In this document: piece by piece, positions 11,236 to 21,174 of the stretch | How positions within the stretch are numbered: position 1 is the stretch's first letter | Layout of the letters: each line of letters opens with the position of its first letter | Assembly (NCBI GenBank): GCA_024760905.1 | Contig: CM045750.1 | Location: 19,781,919-19,845,918, forward strand | Reading direction: 5' to 3' | DNA length: 64,000 nt | Source: Plotosus lineatus | Taxonomy: Eukaryota; Chordata; Actinopteri; Siluriformes; Plotosidae | The notes under the pieces: generated by a model | Told to the model about the DNA's origin: nothing | What the model saw: only the letters and a program-made list of their open reading frames with translations | Database searches by the model: none | Translations under genes and position numbers: made by a program

Positions 11236-11690
11236 TATATACTAATATTTATCACTCTATCGGTATACAGGGAGATTTTAATATCACCACCTATGACCTT
11301 CAGCATTCTGAACATTCAAGAAGACAATGACATCAACAAACATGTAGTTCAATGTAATGCTGTAGCATCATGGATGTAAAAGTGTCTGAATACTTATTGC
11401 TGCTCTCTATCAAGGTGCATTATTTGGCCAAGAAAATATACTGAAGGTTAACTTGCAGTGAAACAACTGGGTTGACGGTGATAAGTTTGGACGCCAACAT
11501 TTAAAACTGTATTCGAACATCCCGTCCATTTCAAAGATTCGATTTTATCCATCTGCCAGAGCCAATATTGGTCGCTCATTGTTCACAGTAGCTGTTCTAT
11601 CAAAGTCTGCTAGATACCTGTCCAAAACAGAAATATGAATATTGTCCCTTTCTGTCTCCTTTTGTCCTCTAATATTATCAGGATGAACTC
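11236..11690. other. Nothing recognised
   Basis: Unique-looking DNA; no repeat end or coding domain is seen. Confidence 0.5.
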
Positions 11691-12060
11691 ACTCAATCAC
11701 TCATTTGCTGAATCGCTTAATTCTATTAGAGTAAGAAAAGCATCTCAGCCAACACTGGGTATGGGCGGGGTACATCTTAAGCAGCACACCAGACCATTGT
11801 AGGGCAACCACATACACACATCAAATTACTGCACTTAAATTTACATCTCGGGGGAATTTAGTGCAGCCAAATTGTCCATAGCCTAATGTGCATGTTTTTG
11901 GACTTTCGAAGGAAACTGGAAAACCGAGAGGAAACCTATGCAAGCATGAGAAAACCGTACAAACTCCACACAAATATGTATGAACCCATGACACAATCCC
12001 ATGACCTGATTGCTGTGAGGTGGACGTGTTTGCCGCTATGACATCACCCCCCCCCCATCC
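11691..12060 (-). mobile_element. SINE-C
   Basis: Reverse copy with gaatcgcttaattct, aattgtccatagcctaatg, aaactggaaaaccg and the head-side tgattgctgtgaggtggac. It ends in a C run. Confidence 0.75.
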
Positions 12061-12370
12061 CCCAGGGGAACTGAATAGGACAAAATTGTCTTTGAGTCAT
12101 GTGATGCATCCTTTCCTGGAAGTATTCCCCACTCTAACACATTAACCATAGATTTAAAAGGATTTAAAATACATTTTAAACTGCATCATCTTGGTCTGAC
12201 TATATTTATTTAGCTCTGCATACAGAATAATCACAGAGTGGTTTGTGTTGCATCATGCACAAGAATAACAAATGTCAACTTTCTAATCTCGAGGATCTTC
12301 CTCAAGATGTAACCCATTTTCGAAGCCTTAGTTTCAGGAAGCATGAGCCACAGTAATATTTCTGCTCATG

Positions 12371-12401
<31 letters not shown>

Positions 12402-12989
12402 ATAAAGTTGCCTCAGGGCTCTCCAGCTCATCATGTAGCTCGCGGCTCAGTGCATGTTTTATCATCACTGGAAGCCGAGCTAAATTTTAAAAAGCTGTGC
12501 TCTCTGGCTGAGCCTTGACTGCTTGGGCTTTTCAAAAGTCATGATTCAGGGTTCTGGCTGTCAGGTCCATTTCTCAAGCACCGATATATCCTGGAGGAGG
12601 AATCATAAAGACTGGGAAAATAAATAAATAAATAAATAAAAATACAAATAAAATCAACAGAGTTTTCTCAGCTGGTATGCCAATCAATCAAATATCCAAT
12701 GGTGCATGCAACTCCAATATCAGATTGCCAAGAACATGTCACCATGGAATATAAACAGAAATTATAATTATGTACTGTCAATACTTTTTGGTTTGCGTGT
12801 TGTTGGGTCAAAGAGTAGACTCATCCAGAGTCTAATCTTCTCTGTCCCTTTGGAGCGCTACACCATGGCATTTTGTGGCTCAGGCAATTTCGGGCTTACA
12901 CAATAAACAGAAAATAAATGAAAGGTCAACCTTACTCTGCTTATCGCATTGCCTTTTTGACATCACTCCCCCACCCCGAAAGTAAATCA
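12061..12989. other. Low-copy stretch with A run and (AAAT)n
   Basis: A run at 12370-12398 and a short aaat repeat at 12619-12650. No domain is visible in the ORF at 12706-12906. Confidence 0.5.
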
Positions 12990-13068
<79 letters not shown>

Positions 13069-13150
13069 CATCTATATCTATCTATTTATCTATCTATATA
13101 TACTCACTTTCCGTGGTTAATTGGGACCGAGATTGCCCCCCCCCCCCCCT
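12990..13150. repeat. (AC)n, short (ATCT)n and a MITE-T end fragment
   Basis: (AC)n runs 12990-13067, then ctat-type repeats to about 13098. Then comes a MITE-T end scrap (ctcactttccgtggttaatt, gggaccgagattg) and a C run. The other end of that MITE is missing. Confidence 0.8.
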
Positions 13151-13303
13151 TCTTCCTTGCATATGGTTATAACAAATCTCATCTTTGTAAAGCCCACAGA
13201 TATTTGACATGAACTATAAAATACGCAGGAAGAGAAATATCAGTAAAATAAATCCCGCTGTAAGCGAGTATTACTTTTTTTTTTTTTTTTTTCAATTCGT
13301 TCT

Positions 13304-13660
13304 GGGTTGCACTCTGGCAGAGTGGTTAGCACTCCTGCGTCACAGCAAAAAGGTCCCAGGTTTGATTTCCAGGCTTGAAAGTCTCAGTGTGGAGTTTGAA
13401 TGTTCTCCTTATGTTTGCATGGGTTCCCTCTGTGGGTTCTTTGGTTTCCTCCTACAGTCCAAAGACATACACATTAAGCTATCTGGCTGTTCCCAATTGA
13501 CCCTACGTGTGATGATGAGACTGTTTTGCCATCCAATAGTCTGTTCAGGGTGTACACCAGCTTTGTCCAGTGTCATCTGAGATAGGATCCAGCCTCCCCA
13601 TGACCCTGATAGGATGAGACGGTTCTGCAAATGAATTAATAAATAATTTATTTATTTTAC
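13304..13660 (+). mobile_element. SINE-C, near full length
   Basis: Head agagtggttagcactcctgc, bcagcaaaaaggtccc-type B-box region, gtgtggagtttgaatgttct, agtccaaagacatacaca and tail gatccagcctccccatgacc. Confidence 0.8.
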
Positions 13661-14035
13661 TTTATTTGAGAGCCACAACTGCTGACAATTCTTTTTGTCT
13701 ATTTCTTTATCCACGTCGACAGTCAGCTGTCTTCACACTAAAATGATTTGTAATGATAAAGAACAGACTGCTTCAAATACAATCACATAGCACTATATTG
13801 TCTTTTGATTTACAGTACAAATCGTGTCAAAATAAAGAGCAACTGAAGGTTACACTCTCCGCGGACACCAAAGTGTCGATATCTTTCAGTAAACTGCAAG
13901 TGAACATTTCATTATTTATGAAATGAAATTTCTGATACTGCATCATGATCCAGAAACTAGTTTGTTGTTGTTTCTGCATGTGCAGTGTGGGATGCAGGGA
14001 AGTAAGAGTAGGATTTTGATAAAACTTTAATATAC
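13661..14035. other. Nothing recognised
   Basis: Unique-looking DNA between two SINE-C copies. Confidence 0.5.
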
Positions 14036-14380
14036 AGTAGTGGGTAGCATGTCTGCTTCACAGTAAGAAGGTCATGCGTTCAGTTTCAGGACTTGGATGA
14101 GACATTCCTGTGTACAGTTTGGATGTTACCTCTTGGCTTTCTTCCAGGTACTCTGGCTGCTTCTGACACACCAAAGACATGCACGTTAAGCTAATCGGCT
14201 ATTCTAATTGGTGTTTTTTTTTTTGTTTTGTTTTGGGTTTTTTTTGCCCTGTGTTGGTCTGACAAACTGTCCAAGCCTGACCCCTTTTTCGCCCAGTGTC
14301 GGCTGAGATAGGCTTCAGCCTCCATGTGTTCCTTGTCAGATGAGCCAGTTCGGCAAATGTGTGAATGAGTGAATGAGTGT
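14036..14380 (+). mobile_element. SINE-C
   Basis: Diverged head (tagtgggtagcatgtctgc), body ccaaagacatgcacgttaag, a T/G-rich internal run (14213-14245) and tail gcttcagcctccatgtg ending in gaatgagtgaatgag. Confidence 0.75.
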
Positions 14381-14464
14381 ATTTGCATAAATATTTAGAA
14401 GCAGTGGTAAAACTAGTAGTATTATTGTAATTATAGTGACAGGATCAAATCTCACAGCCTAAAG

Positions 14465-14580
14465 GCATAAGAAAAAAAAAAAAAAAAGGTGGTGGTGGTG
14501 GGGGGGCTGCACAGTAAACACAATGAACACAAATATAGACAAATAGCACCAAGACAAGAATAGTAAATGGATTTGATGAG

Positions 14581-14621
<41 letters not shown>
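14465..14621. repeat. A run, G-rich tract and (GT)n
   Basis: A run 14471-14487, then ggtggtggtgg, then 20 GT units at 14582-14621 immediately before a SINE-C head. Confidence 0.95.
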
Positions 14622-14622
<1 letters not shown>

Positions 14623-14624
14623 CC

Positions 14625-14945
14625 AACACAGCGTTGTAGTGGTTAGCACATCCACCTCACAGCAAGAAGGTTCTAGGTTCAATTCCAAGCTCAGGTGTTT
14701 CTGTGAGGAGTTTGCTTGTTCCCCCTGAGCTTTTTTTTTTGTGAGGTTCCTCCGAGTACCCCGACTTCCTCCCATAGTCCAAAAACACACATGGTAGGTT
14801 AACTGCTGTTACAGAACCACCTCTAGGTGGGAATGCTTTGTGTGAGTATTGGCCTCATGACAGCCTGTCCAGGGTGTACCCTGCCTTCATCTGGAGTCAG
14901 CTGTGATGGGTGCCCCCCCCCCCCCTTGCAGTTTATAAAATGGAT
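14625..14945 (+). mobile_element. SINE-C
   Basis: Head gtagtggttagcacatccac, cagcaagaaggttctagg, body gacttcctcccatagtcc and tail catctggagtcagctgtgat, followed by a C run (14912-14923). Confidence 0.8.
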
Positions 14946-14950
14946 AACTG

Positions 14951-14953
<3 letters not shown>

Positions 14954-15015
<62 letters not shown>
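14954..15015. repeat. (AT)n microsatellite
   Basis: About 31 perfect AT units. Self-complementary throughout, so it can extrude a cruciform. Confidence 0.97.
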
Positions 15016-15017
<2 letters not shown>

Positions 15018-15039
15018 ATTTTCATTGATTAACTGTTTG

Positions 15040-15177
15040 GGTTTTTACACCCGAGCCTCGCGGCTCATCAGGCCGGTGCTTATCCCCGGTTTCCGTAGCG
15101 TGAAGCAATCAGGAGTTCAACTCCTCCTGGATGGGACGCTAGTCCATCGCAGGTTACCTTCCCAGTATATTTTTACC
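15040..15177 (-). mobile_element. SINE-A, tail-side half only
   Basis: Reverse copy: ttttacacccgagcctcg, aggagttcaactcctcctgg, tcgcaggttaccttccc. It is cut off at an A run plus (AT)n (15178-15225). Confidence 0.8.
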
Positions 15178-15178
15178 A

Positions 15179-15225
<47 letters not shown>
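15178..15225. repeat. A run plus (AT)n
   Basis: Twenty A then about 14 AT units. Confidence 0.95.
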
Positions 15226-15227
<2 letters not shown>

Positions 15228-15316
15228 TTCTATAATCACCTGAAGAGAGAGGATGGTTTCACCACCCCTCGAAACAGATCTGAGCACTCTCCTACGGAAG
15301 GATCTACTCAGAAAAT

Positions 15317-15317
<1 letters not shown>

Positions 15318-15383
<66 letters not shown>
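15318..15383. repeat. (AT)n microsatellite
   Basis: About 32 perfect AT units, the third AT array within 450 bp. Confidence 0.97.
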
Positions 15384-15387
<4 letters not shown>

Positions 15388-16425
15388 AAAATCTTCTCAT
15401 GGTAAGAAGGCGAGAAAGCTCTTTTCTTTTCTCTTCACATTAACCTCTCATGCATGTGGCAGGTGCTGCCAAGTAATTATGTTCTAGGCAAGCTAGCCTG
15501 CTGTATGTCTCTTCATGCTCGGACCACCACCGCTGGGGACAGTTCTCCACGCTGACTTGTGGCGCCCCATATATTTCTCACACGAGTCCACCTTCAAATT
15601 CAAATACAAGAGCTGCTTTCTACTTGCACAACTCCGAGATTCTACTGAAACTTTGTAGCCCAGGCCTCTCAATTTTTAAGCCAAGGATCACCTACTGCGT
15701 CAATCTTCAGTCATGTCATTTCCCTCTTGCATCCATCCAAGTTTTTTGTGAAAGTATGCTTACATTTTATTATGGTTATCCATCACCTAGATAGATGGTG
15801 CAACGCTGGCAGCACCCTGAGCATGAAAGTAGCACCTCTTCTTCTGAGAATTTAATTCTGTATCTGCAATAATTGTAAATGCGGCGAGGACCGGGGTGCA
15901 GGGTTGGCTGGGATGGGATTTCGCCTCCCTGTGACTCTAATAACCTTTTCAGACCAACTTTCCTTTATGAGAACATCAAATTTCCACACAATTATAGTGT
16001 GTATCCGTCCATCTAACACACCGTATGAGGAGTATTGGGTTTTATTCTTCCTCCAGAGTTCTTACTGTGAAAAACATTGATCAAGTTTACGAGTAATTTG
16101 GTAAGAAACAGAAGCAATGTGAAGAAGTGAGAAGACATTAGACTCTGGGTTTTTATTGAAGGAGGATAAAGCATAAAGCATTTCAGGAAATGAAATGGAA
16201 AATATAATTGAATGAAACATGTTGCACTCCCCAGCACAAGGGCTAAGTGGTATTTCACGTCAGCAAGCTGAATGGAATTGAAAACACATACAATAGCTCT
16301 TCATATTTAATTATAACACTGACTTTAGATGTATAAAACAGAACTAGGCCGAGTCTATATGGTTCCAATAATCAGAGCACATCACAACCTCGCACAATGA
16401 GGACAGCCTGAGACAGGGGTGGGGG
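15384..16425. other. Low-copy stretch, nothing recognised
   Basis: About 1 kb without a recognisable repeat family, apart from a weak SINE-C-like scrap near 15895-15945. Short ORFs show no domain. Confidence 0.5.
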
Positions 16426-16557
16426 GGGAGGCAGTCGTAGCCTTATGGTTAGAGAAGCGGTTTTGGAACCAAAAGGTCACTGGTTCAATTTCTGAGTAGT
16501 CGGGGAAATGTGTGGTAGTGGGAGAAGTGAGCAGCAACCTCCCACCCCCACTCCTGT

Positions 16558-16597
<40 letters not shown>

Positions 16598-16689
16598 ACA
16601 CAAGGTTGAGATGCTCTGAGCAAGGCACCCAACCCCCCAACTGCTCCCTGGGTTCCCCTGATGTGTGTGTGGCAGCCCACAGCTCCAAG

Positions 16690-16743
<54 letters not shown>

Positions 16744-16804
16744 CACCTTGTGCATGTTAAATGCAAAGAAAATTATTTCCCTTACAGGATTAATACAGTA
16801 TATC

Positions 16805-16805
<1 letters not shown>
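16426..16805 (+). mobile_element. SINE-D with (AC)n and (GT)n expansions
   Basis: Head gtcgtagccttatggttaga and accaaaaggtcactggttc, body gagcaaggcacccaaccccc, tail ggattaatacagta. (AC)n at 16559-16592 and (GT)n at 16691-16741 have grown inside it. Confidence 0.8.

Positions 16806-16841
<36 letters not shown>
16806..16841. repeat. (TAA)n microsatellite
   Basis: Twelve TAA units between SINE-D and SINE-B2. Confidence 0.95.
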
Positions 16842-16842
<1 letters not shown>

Positions 16843-16843
<1 letters not shown>

Positions 16844-17208
16844 TAGAGGGACAGTGGTGGTCTAGTGGTATAGGGCACTGGATCGCTGAGCCAAAGGTTG
16901 GGGGTTCCAGTCCCACTCTCCACAAGGTTGTCACTGTCCCCCCCAGTGCAGCTAACTGGGTTATCAAAGGCGGGCCATGTCTGTCACTGTCTATGGTCGG
17001 AGATTCATGAAAAAGAACCATTGCTGACTTTCGTAAAGAGGAGCCGCAAAGTTGTCAGCGTGTTTCTGTCCCTTGCTAAAAAAAAAAGGGTTGTGACAGG
17101 AAGGGCATCTGATGTAAAAACCTCTGCCAAATCAAACGTGCAAATCAGATGATTCGCTGTGGCGACTCCCGAGTAAAAAGGGAAAAAGCCGAAAGGAAGA
17201 CAGACAGA
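16843..17208 (+). mobile_element. SINE-B2, composite SINE with RTE-LINE ends
   Basis: The SINE-B head and body (tggtctagtggtatagg, cagctaactgggttatc) run to ttctgtcccttgc. The usual SINE-B tail is replaced by two pieces of the RTE LINE. The first is the LINE 5' region (gacaggaagggcatctgatg). The second is the LINE 3' terminus (ttcgctgtggcgactccc, gggaaaaagccgaaagg). The piece order and the RTE ends can be read against the RTE copies at 22742 and 45995. Confidence 0.85.
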
Positions 17209-17240
17209 CAACAATAATAATAATAATAATAATAATAATA
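17209..17240. repeat. (TAA)n microsatellite
   Basis: TAA units after the (gaca)n tail of the first SINE-B2. Confidence 0.95.
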
Positions 17241-17594
17241 GTGGTGGTGGTGGCCTGGTGGTAAGGTGCTGGATCACTGTTCCTCAGGTTGGGGGTTCGA
17301 GTCCCACTCTCCAAAAGGTTGCCCCCCCCCAAGTGCAGCTAACTGGGTTATCGGAGGCCGGCCATGTCTCTCACTGTCTATGGTGGGAGATTCATGAAAA
17401 AGAACCATTGCTGAATTTCAACAAGAGTAGCTGCATAGCTGTCAGTGTGTTTCTGCCCCTTGCTAAAGATTTGTGTCAGGAAAAGCATCCGACGTAAAAA
17501 CCTATTCCAAATCAAATATGCAATGATTTGCGATATCGACCTCTGAGAAAAAAAAAAAAGTGAACAGCCAAATAGAAAAGAAGAAGATCAAAAG

Positions 17595-17596
<2 letters not shown>
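17241..17596 (+). mobile_element. SINE-B2, second adjacent copy
   Basis: Same order as its neighbour: gtggcctggtggtaaggtgc, gttgggggttcgagtcc, cagctaactgggttatcgg, ttgtgtcaggaaaagcatcc, then a decayed LINE 3' end (gatatcgacctctgag, gaacagccaaatag). Same strand as the first copy. Confidence 0.8.

Positions 17597-17643
<47 letters not shown>
17597..17643. repeat. (ATA)n microsatellite
   Basis: About 15 units at the tail of the second SINE-B2. Confidence 0.95.
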
Positions 17644-17644
<1 letters not shown>

Positions 17645-17717
17645 TAATTCCCTGCATGCACATGCAAGCGTAATACTCCTCTGACGCTGTTGCCTGGCTT
17701 CTCTCCCTCACACACTT

Positions 17718-17890
17718 TGCATTATATTATATATTATATGGTGGACATTCTTATCCAGAGCAACTTACAATTACCATTTCTATTCTACCAAGCAATTTAG
17801 GGTTTATCTCAAGAGCCCGACAGTTGGGATTGAACCACAGATGGGCAGATTAGTAACCCATTGCATTAACCACTAAGCAACCAATGCCCA
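17718..17890 (-). mobile_element. SINE-E
   Basis: In reverse sense: head 'ttagtggttaatgcaatggg' and gtggttcaatccc, tail gtaagttgctctggataaga. The 'ctctggataag' tail is common in fish SINEs (family knowledge). Other pieces lie at 56125 and 56985. Confidence 0.7.
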
Positions 17891-17894
17891 TGAA

Positions 17895-18215
17895 TTATAA
17901 ACACAAACTATCAAAGAAACCATCAGTAAATTGCCTGCATGGATCCAACACAATCTGCAAGTCCTCCACTTTTTCAAGCTCAGACATTATTGGTACGGTG
18001 ATGTCAGCTGCTTGTAAGGCCAATAGGGCCAGTGTAGCGCTAAGTGGCTGTGCACACGCTTTTATCATTTGCAGAGTCAAGTTCTGTCTGGCTGGCACAT
18101 CCCGTGATAGTGGTTGTTTTTCATCCGTTTGCAGTTTGCTAGTTTTCTTTTCTTCTTTTGAGTCCTGCTGTGTTTCTTTGTCACGATTGAAATGGCTGTG
18201 TATAGTGTAAGACAA
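17895..18215 (-). pseudogene. Unrecognised ORF fragment, possibly transposase-derived
   Basis: A 106-codon open frame of normal composition, unlike the low-complexity ORFs around it. The N-terminal part is charged (KETQQDSKEEKKTSK). It continues with LTLQMIKACAQPL and ends SELEKVEDLQIVLDPCRQF before a stop. The last stretch recalls the 'L..L..VL.PF...T' segment of hAT transposases, but this is a weak inference from memory of the family pattern. It is cut off where SINE-E begins. It could also be a decayed host exon or chance. Confidence 0.3.
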
Positions 18216-18557
18216 ATGCTCAACTGGCAGTCTTGTTGTTGTGATGTGAGCATGAATATCCTGAATCCACCTTAAATGTTTATCTTTTCAGTTCCTTGCT
18301 TGGTGCAGGATTTAGCACAAAATACACCGCCTGGCCAAAAACTGTAGCACATAATTATCATGCTTTTTTTTTTTTTTTTTTTTTTTTTTTTTCCAACAAA
18401 CTAAACGCTGACTCACATGTAAGTGATCTGCTCAAAGTACAAGTGGGTTTAATTTTGAAGGGAATTGAAAATATTCTAACTGGAATTGGCAATATTTTGG
18501 AAAGAGTCAGTTGAATTTAAAGTAAATGAAATCGGTAAAAAAGTTAAAATCTGTTGG
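18216..18557. other. Nothing recognised; T run
   Basis: Contains a T run at 18363-18392; otherwise unique-looking. Confidence 0.5.
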
Positions 18558-18816
18558 GCTTTTTAGAGCCGAGCCGAGTGGTTCATCAGGCAGTGCTTAT
18601 CCCCAGTTTCCGTAGTGTGAAGCTACCAAGAGTTCAACTCCTCCTGGATGTGATGATCATCCATTACAGGTTACCTTCCCAGTATATTTTTACTGGTACC
18701 CATTGATACTGCTGGGTTAACAGAGGCACATTTGTGGTTAAGACCTTGCCCAGTTGTGAACACACAACCTCCCGATCATGAGCACAACACCCTAACCACT
18801 ACACCACCGGCCCCAA
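18558..18816 (-). mobile_element. SINE-A
   Basis: Reverse copy: tttttagagccgagccg, gagttcaactcctcctgg, ttaagaccttgcccag, head complement cactacaccaccggcccc. About 30 bp are missing after 'ttgcccag'. Confidence 0.85.
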
Positions 18817-18997
18817 ATGATCTGTTCTCTGTATATTAAAAAAAAAAAAAGGTTCCGTGCAAAATTTGGTGTAGGATAGAATTTTTCATGCATTTTCAGA
18901 AATGCAAGGAAAACTAGTCATACTGGTAGAGGAATAGCATCAGGACACCCCCCCTCCCCCATCCTGCCCAATTTGATTAATGTGAGGTGCTCCTGAT

Positions 18998-19080
18998 CTT
19001 CCGATCTTTCAAGTGAGCAAGTGCACGTTGAATACTTGTTTAGTACTCAACCTTCCCTTGCTCACTTGAAAGATTGGAAG
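18998..19080. repeat. Near-perfect hairpin, 39-nt arms, 5-nt loop
   Basis: Arm 18998-19021 pairs with 19057-19080 at 23 of 24 positions (core TTTCAAGTGAGCAAG with CTTGCTCACTTGAAA). After a symmetric 5x5 internal loop, 19027-19036 pairs with 19042-19051 (9 of 10). Loop is TGTTT. Size and shape resemble a microRNA precursor or a small fold-back element. Confidence 0.85.
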
Positions 19081-19385
19081 TCCGGATAAGCTGCACTTGT
19101 CTCACAAGCACCATACGTCACTTACGACAAGCGCCTACATTCGATGGAGCTCCACACAAATATGAAGATGTTCAAAGCTTTTTTTAAGAAAACACTAATT
19201 TTGAGTATAATGACAATTTTTTTGGCCACAACCAACCGAAAATGATGTTGCAATATTTTGCGGCAATCTCACTTACATGTGAGTCAGATGGTAAGCAGCC
19301 TTACATTTACGTCCACCTGATGTCTGGTACATTTCTCACTGACGTCTTGAATTGATGACAGAAAATCTGACGTACTTCATAGATT

Positions 19386-20060
19386 TCATAAAGTGCATTC
19401 CTCCCTTTTCCGACTGAGAACCATGGCCTTGAATTTGAGGGAGCTGATTCTCATCCCGGCTGCTTTGCACTCGGCTGCGAATTGCTTCAATGAGAGTTGG
19501 ACGTCCTGGATTAATGAAGCCAAAAGGACATCATCTGAAAAAGCAACGCCTCGGCTGCACCTAGAAATTCTGTCCACAAAAATTTTGAAGAGACTCAGTT
19601 ACAAAGGACAACCTTGGCAGACTCCAACCCTCGCCGCGAACAAATTCGACCTGTTATTACCAATGCGAATCAAGCTCTGGCTTTGGTAATACAGAGACCG
19701 AAAGGTCCATAGCAAAGGGTTCAGCATGTTGTACTCCCTGACCACGCCCCACAAGACAGCCCAGGGAATGTGGTTGGAAGAATTCTTTAAATCCATAAAA
19801 CACATGTGGACAGATTGGGCAAATCCCCACGCCCCCTCCAGGATCCTGTAGAGTGTATAGAGCTGGTCGATAGTGCTGTAGCCAGGACGAAAACCACATC
19901 GTTCCTTCTGAAACCGAGGTTCAACTGTCAGTTCGTCTGGACCTTCACCGAGGACATGTTTGCCTTGGGTGACCCTACCGGGAATAATGCCCCTGACAAC
20001 ATAACTCCCATGATCAATAGAACATGCAAACCCCTCCACCACGATATGGTGGGGATTCAA
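19386..20060 (-). pseudogene. Non-LTR reverse transcriptase fragment, clade not assigned
   Basis: The minus strand encodes a decayed RT fragment. It shows CGFRPGYSTIDQLYTLYRIL, a motif-A region reading CFMDLKNSSNHIPWAVLWG (the usual E-K-A-F-D is lost), RVGVCQGCPL (motif B), then in another frame MDRISRCSRGV and FSDDVLLAS in place of the FADD catalytic box, and AAECKAAGMRISS. At least one frame change and a deletion lie between 19577 and 19599. The endonuclease and C-terminal parts are absent. It is distinct from the RTE family in this window. The forward ORFs over the same bases are shadows. Confidence 0.8.
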
Positions 20061-20081
20061 TGAGGGGAATAATCATAAAAC

Positions 20082-20082
<1 letters not shown>

Positions 20083-20139
<57 letters not shown>
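20083..20139. repeat. (AAT)n microsatellite
   Basis: About 19 units just 5' of the LINE fragment. Confidence 0.95.
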
Positions 20140-20140
<1 letters not shown>

Positions 20141-20399
20141 ATTTGATCTAATTCAATTCAATTTAGTTTTACAATACGTATTGGGAACAGTATTTAACTG
20201 CAGGTGCCCTTGCTGGTGATTGGCTGTAATAGTGCTCTGTATATTGTCCTAAGACTTCGTGGAGTGAGCAGTTGGCATGAATACCTTTTGTTGTTGTAGT
20301 TGTTGTTATTTTTTGTTTACTACATACACAGAATGGACCCTTATTGTACTGTGAGGAGATATATTTAATTTGAAAAAAAGTGTAATTTAATATAATTTT

Positions 20400-20740
20400 T
20401 TAAAAGATTTTATCTTTTATGACGGGCTTGGGGAGGCAGAAGCCCATGTCAGTTGACTCCTGGCAAGGGGGTGGGGGGGGGTGTATAGGTCGCCTGAGCA
20501 TCACAGGGTTACAGAGATATGCAACAATTCATATTTCAACTTTTGACAGTTCTTAATATTCAATATTTAATCTGGACTAGCCAGATAATCTAACATAACC
20601 TTGTAAACCTACCAAAAACCTGAGCTCCCAGAGGAAACCTACACAAACTCAAAAAAAATAAAATATTAATAATAATAAATAAATAAAAGCCTTGGGAAAT
20701 CCGAGACTTTAATCCATAACCTTCTTGCTTTACTTTTTTG
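20400..20740 (-). mobile_element. Decayed SINE-C
   Basis: Weak but ordered matches: gggaggcagaagcccat, tcagttgactcctggcaag, aggaaacctacacaaactc, cataaccttcttgct. A G run and an (AAT) stretch interrupt it. Confidence 0.55.
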
Positions 20741-21174
20741 TTACTTCCTCTTCCTTCTTCTTCTTAATATCAGAAATAGTAATCTGTGATATCCCCAGCG
20801 CACCCCCAGTGACCAGTTTTTTATTTATTTTTTATTTTTTTAAATGAAGAGGCCAAATATGTTTTTTGGTTGCAAGTTTAGTTTCAGACCAGTCACTTTT
20901 TTCTTTACAGGCTTTGTCATGACAGTAGTTGAGCAGCCCAGCTCGCCACAAACATGCCTGGGGCATAGAAAGGCAGTGCAATATATCTGCACATCACTGT
21001 CTATTTCAGCCAACACAGACGAGAGACGGAAGAAATGTTGGCATGTGTCAACAAAATCAGTTTCCCAAGCAGTCAGGTCAATTTGTGATGTCATCCAAAT
21101 CGGTGATGGTAGGGGTTTACAGAGACAAGTTTCACAAATGGCTTTTTTTTCTTTCTTTTTAAATAAAATATATA
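20741..21174. other. Unassigned low-copy segment
   Basis: A 119-codon forward and an 84-codon reverse ORF overlap here without any domain I recognise. A pyrimidine tract plus cag (ttttttctttacag, ending 20910) looks like a splice acceptor but nothing else supports an exon. Confidence 0.4.
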
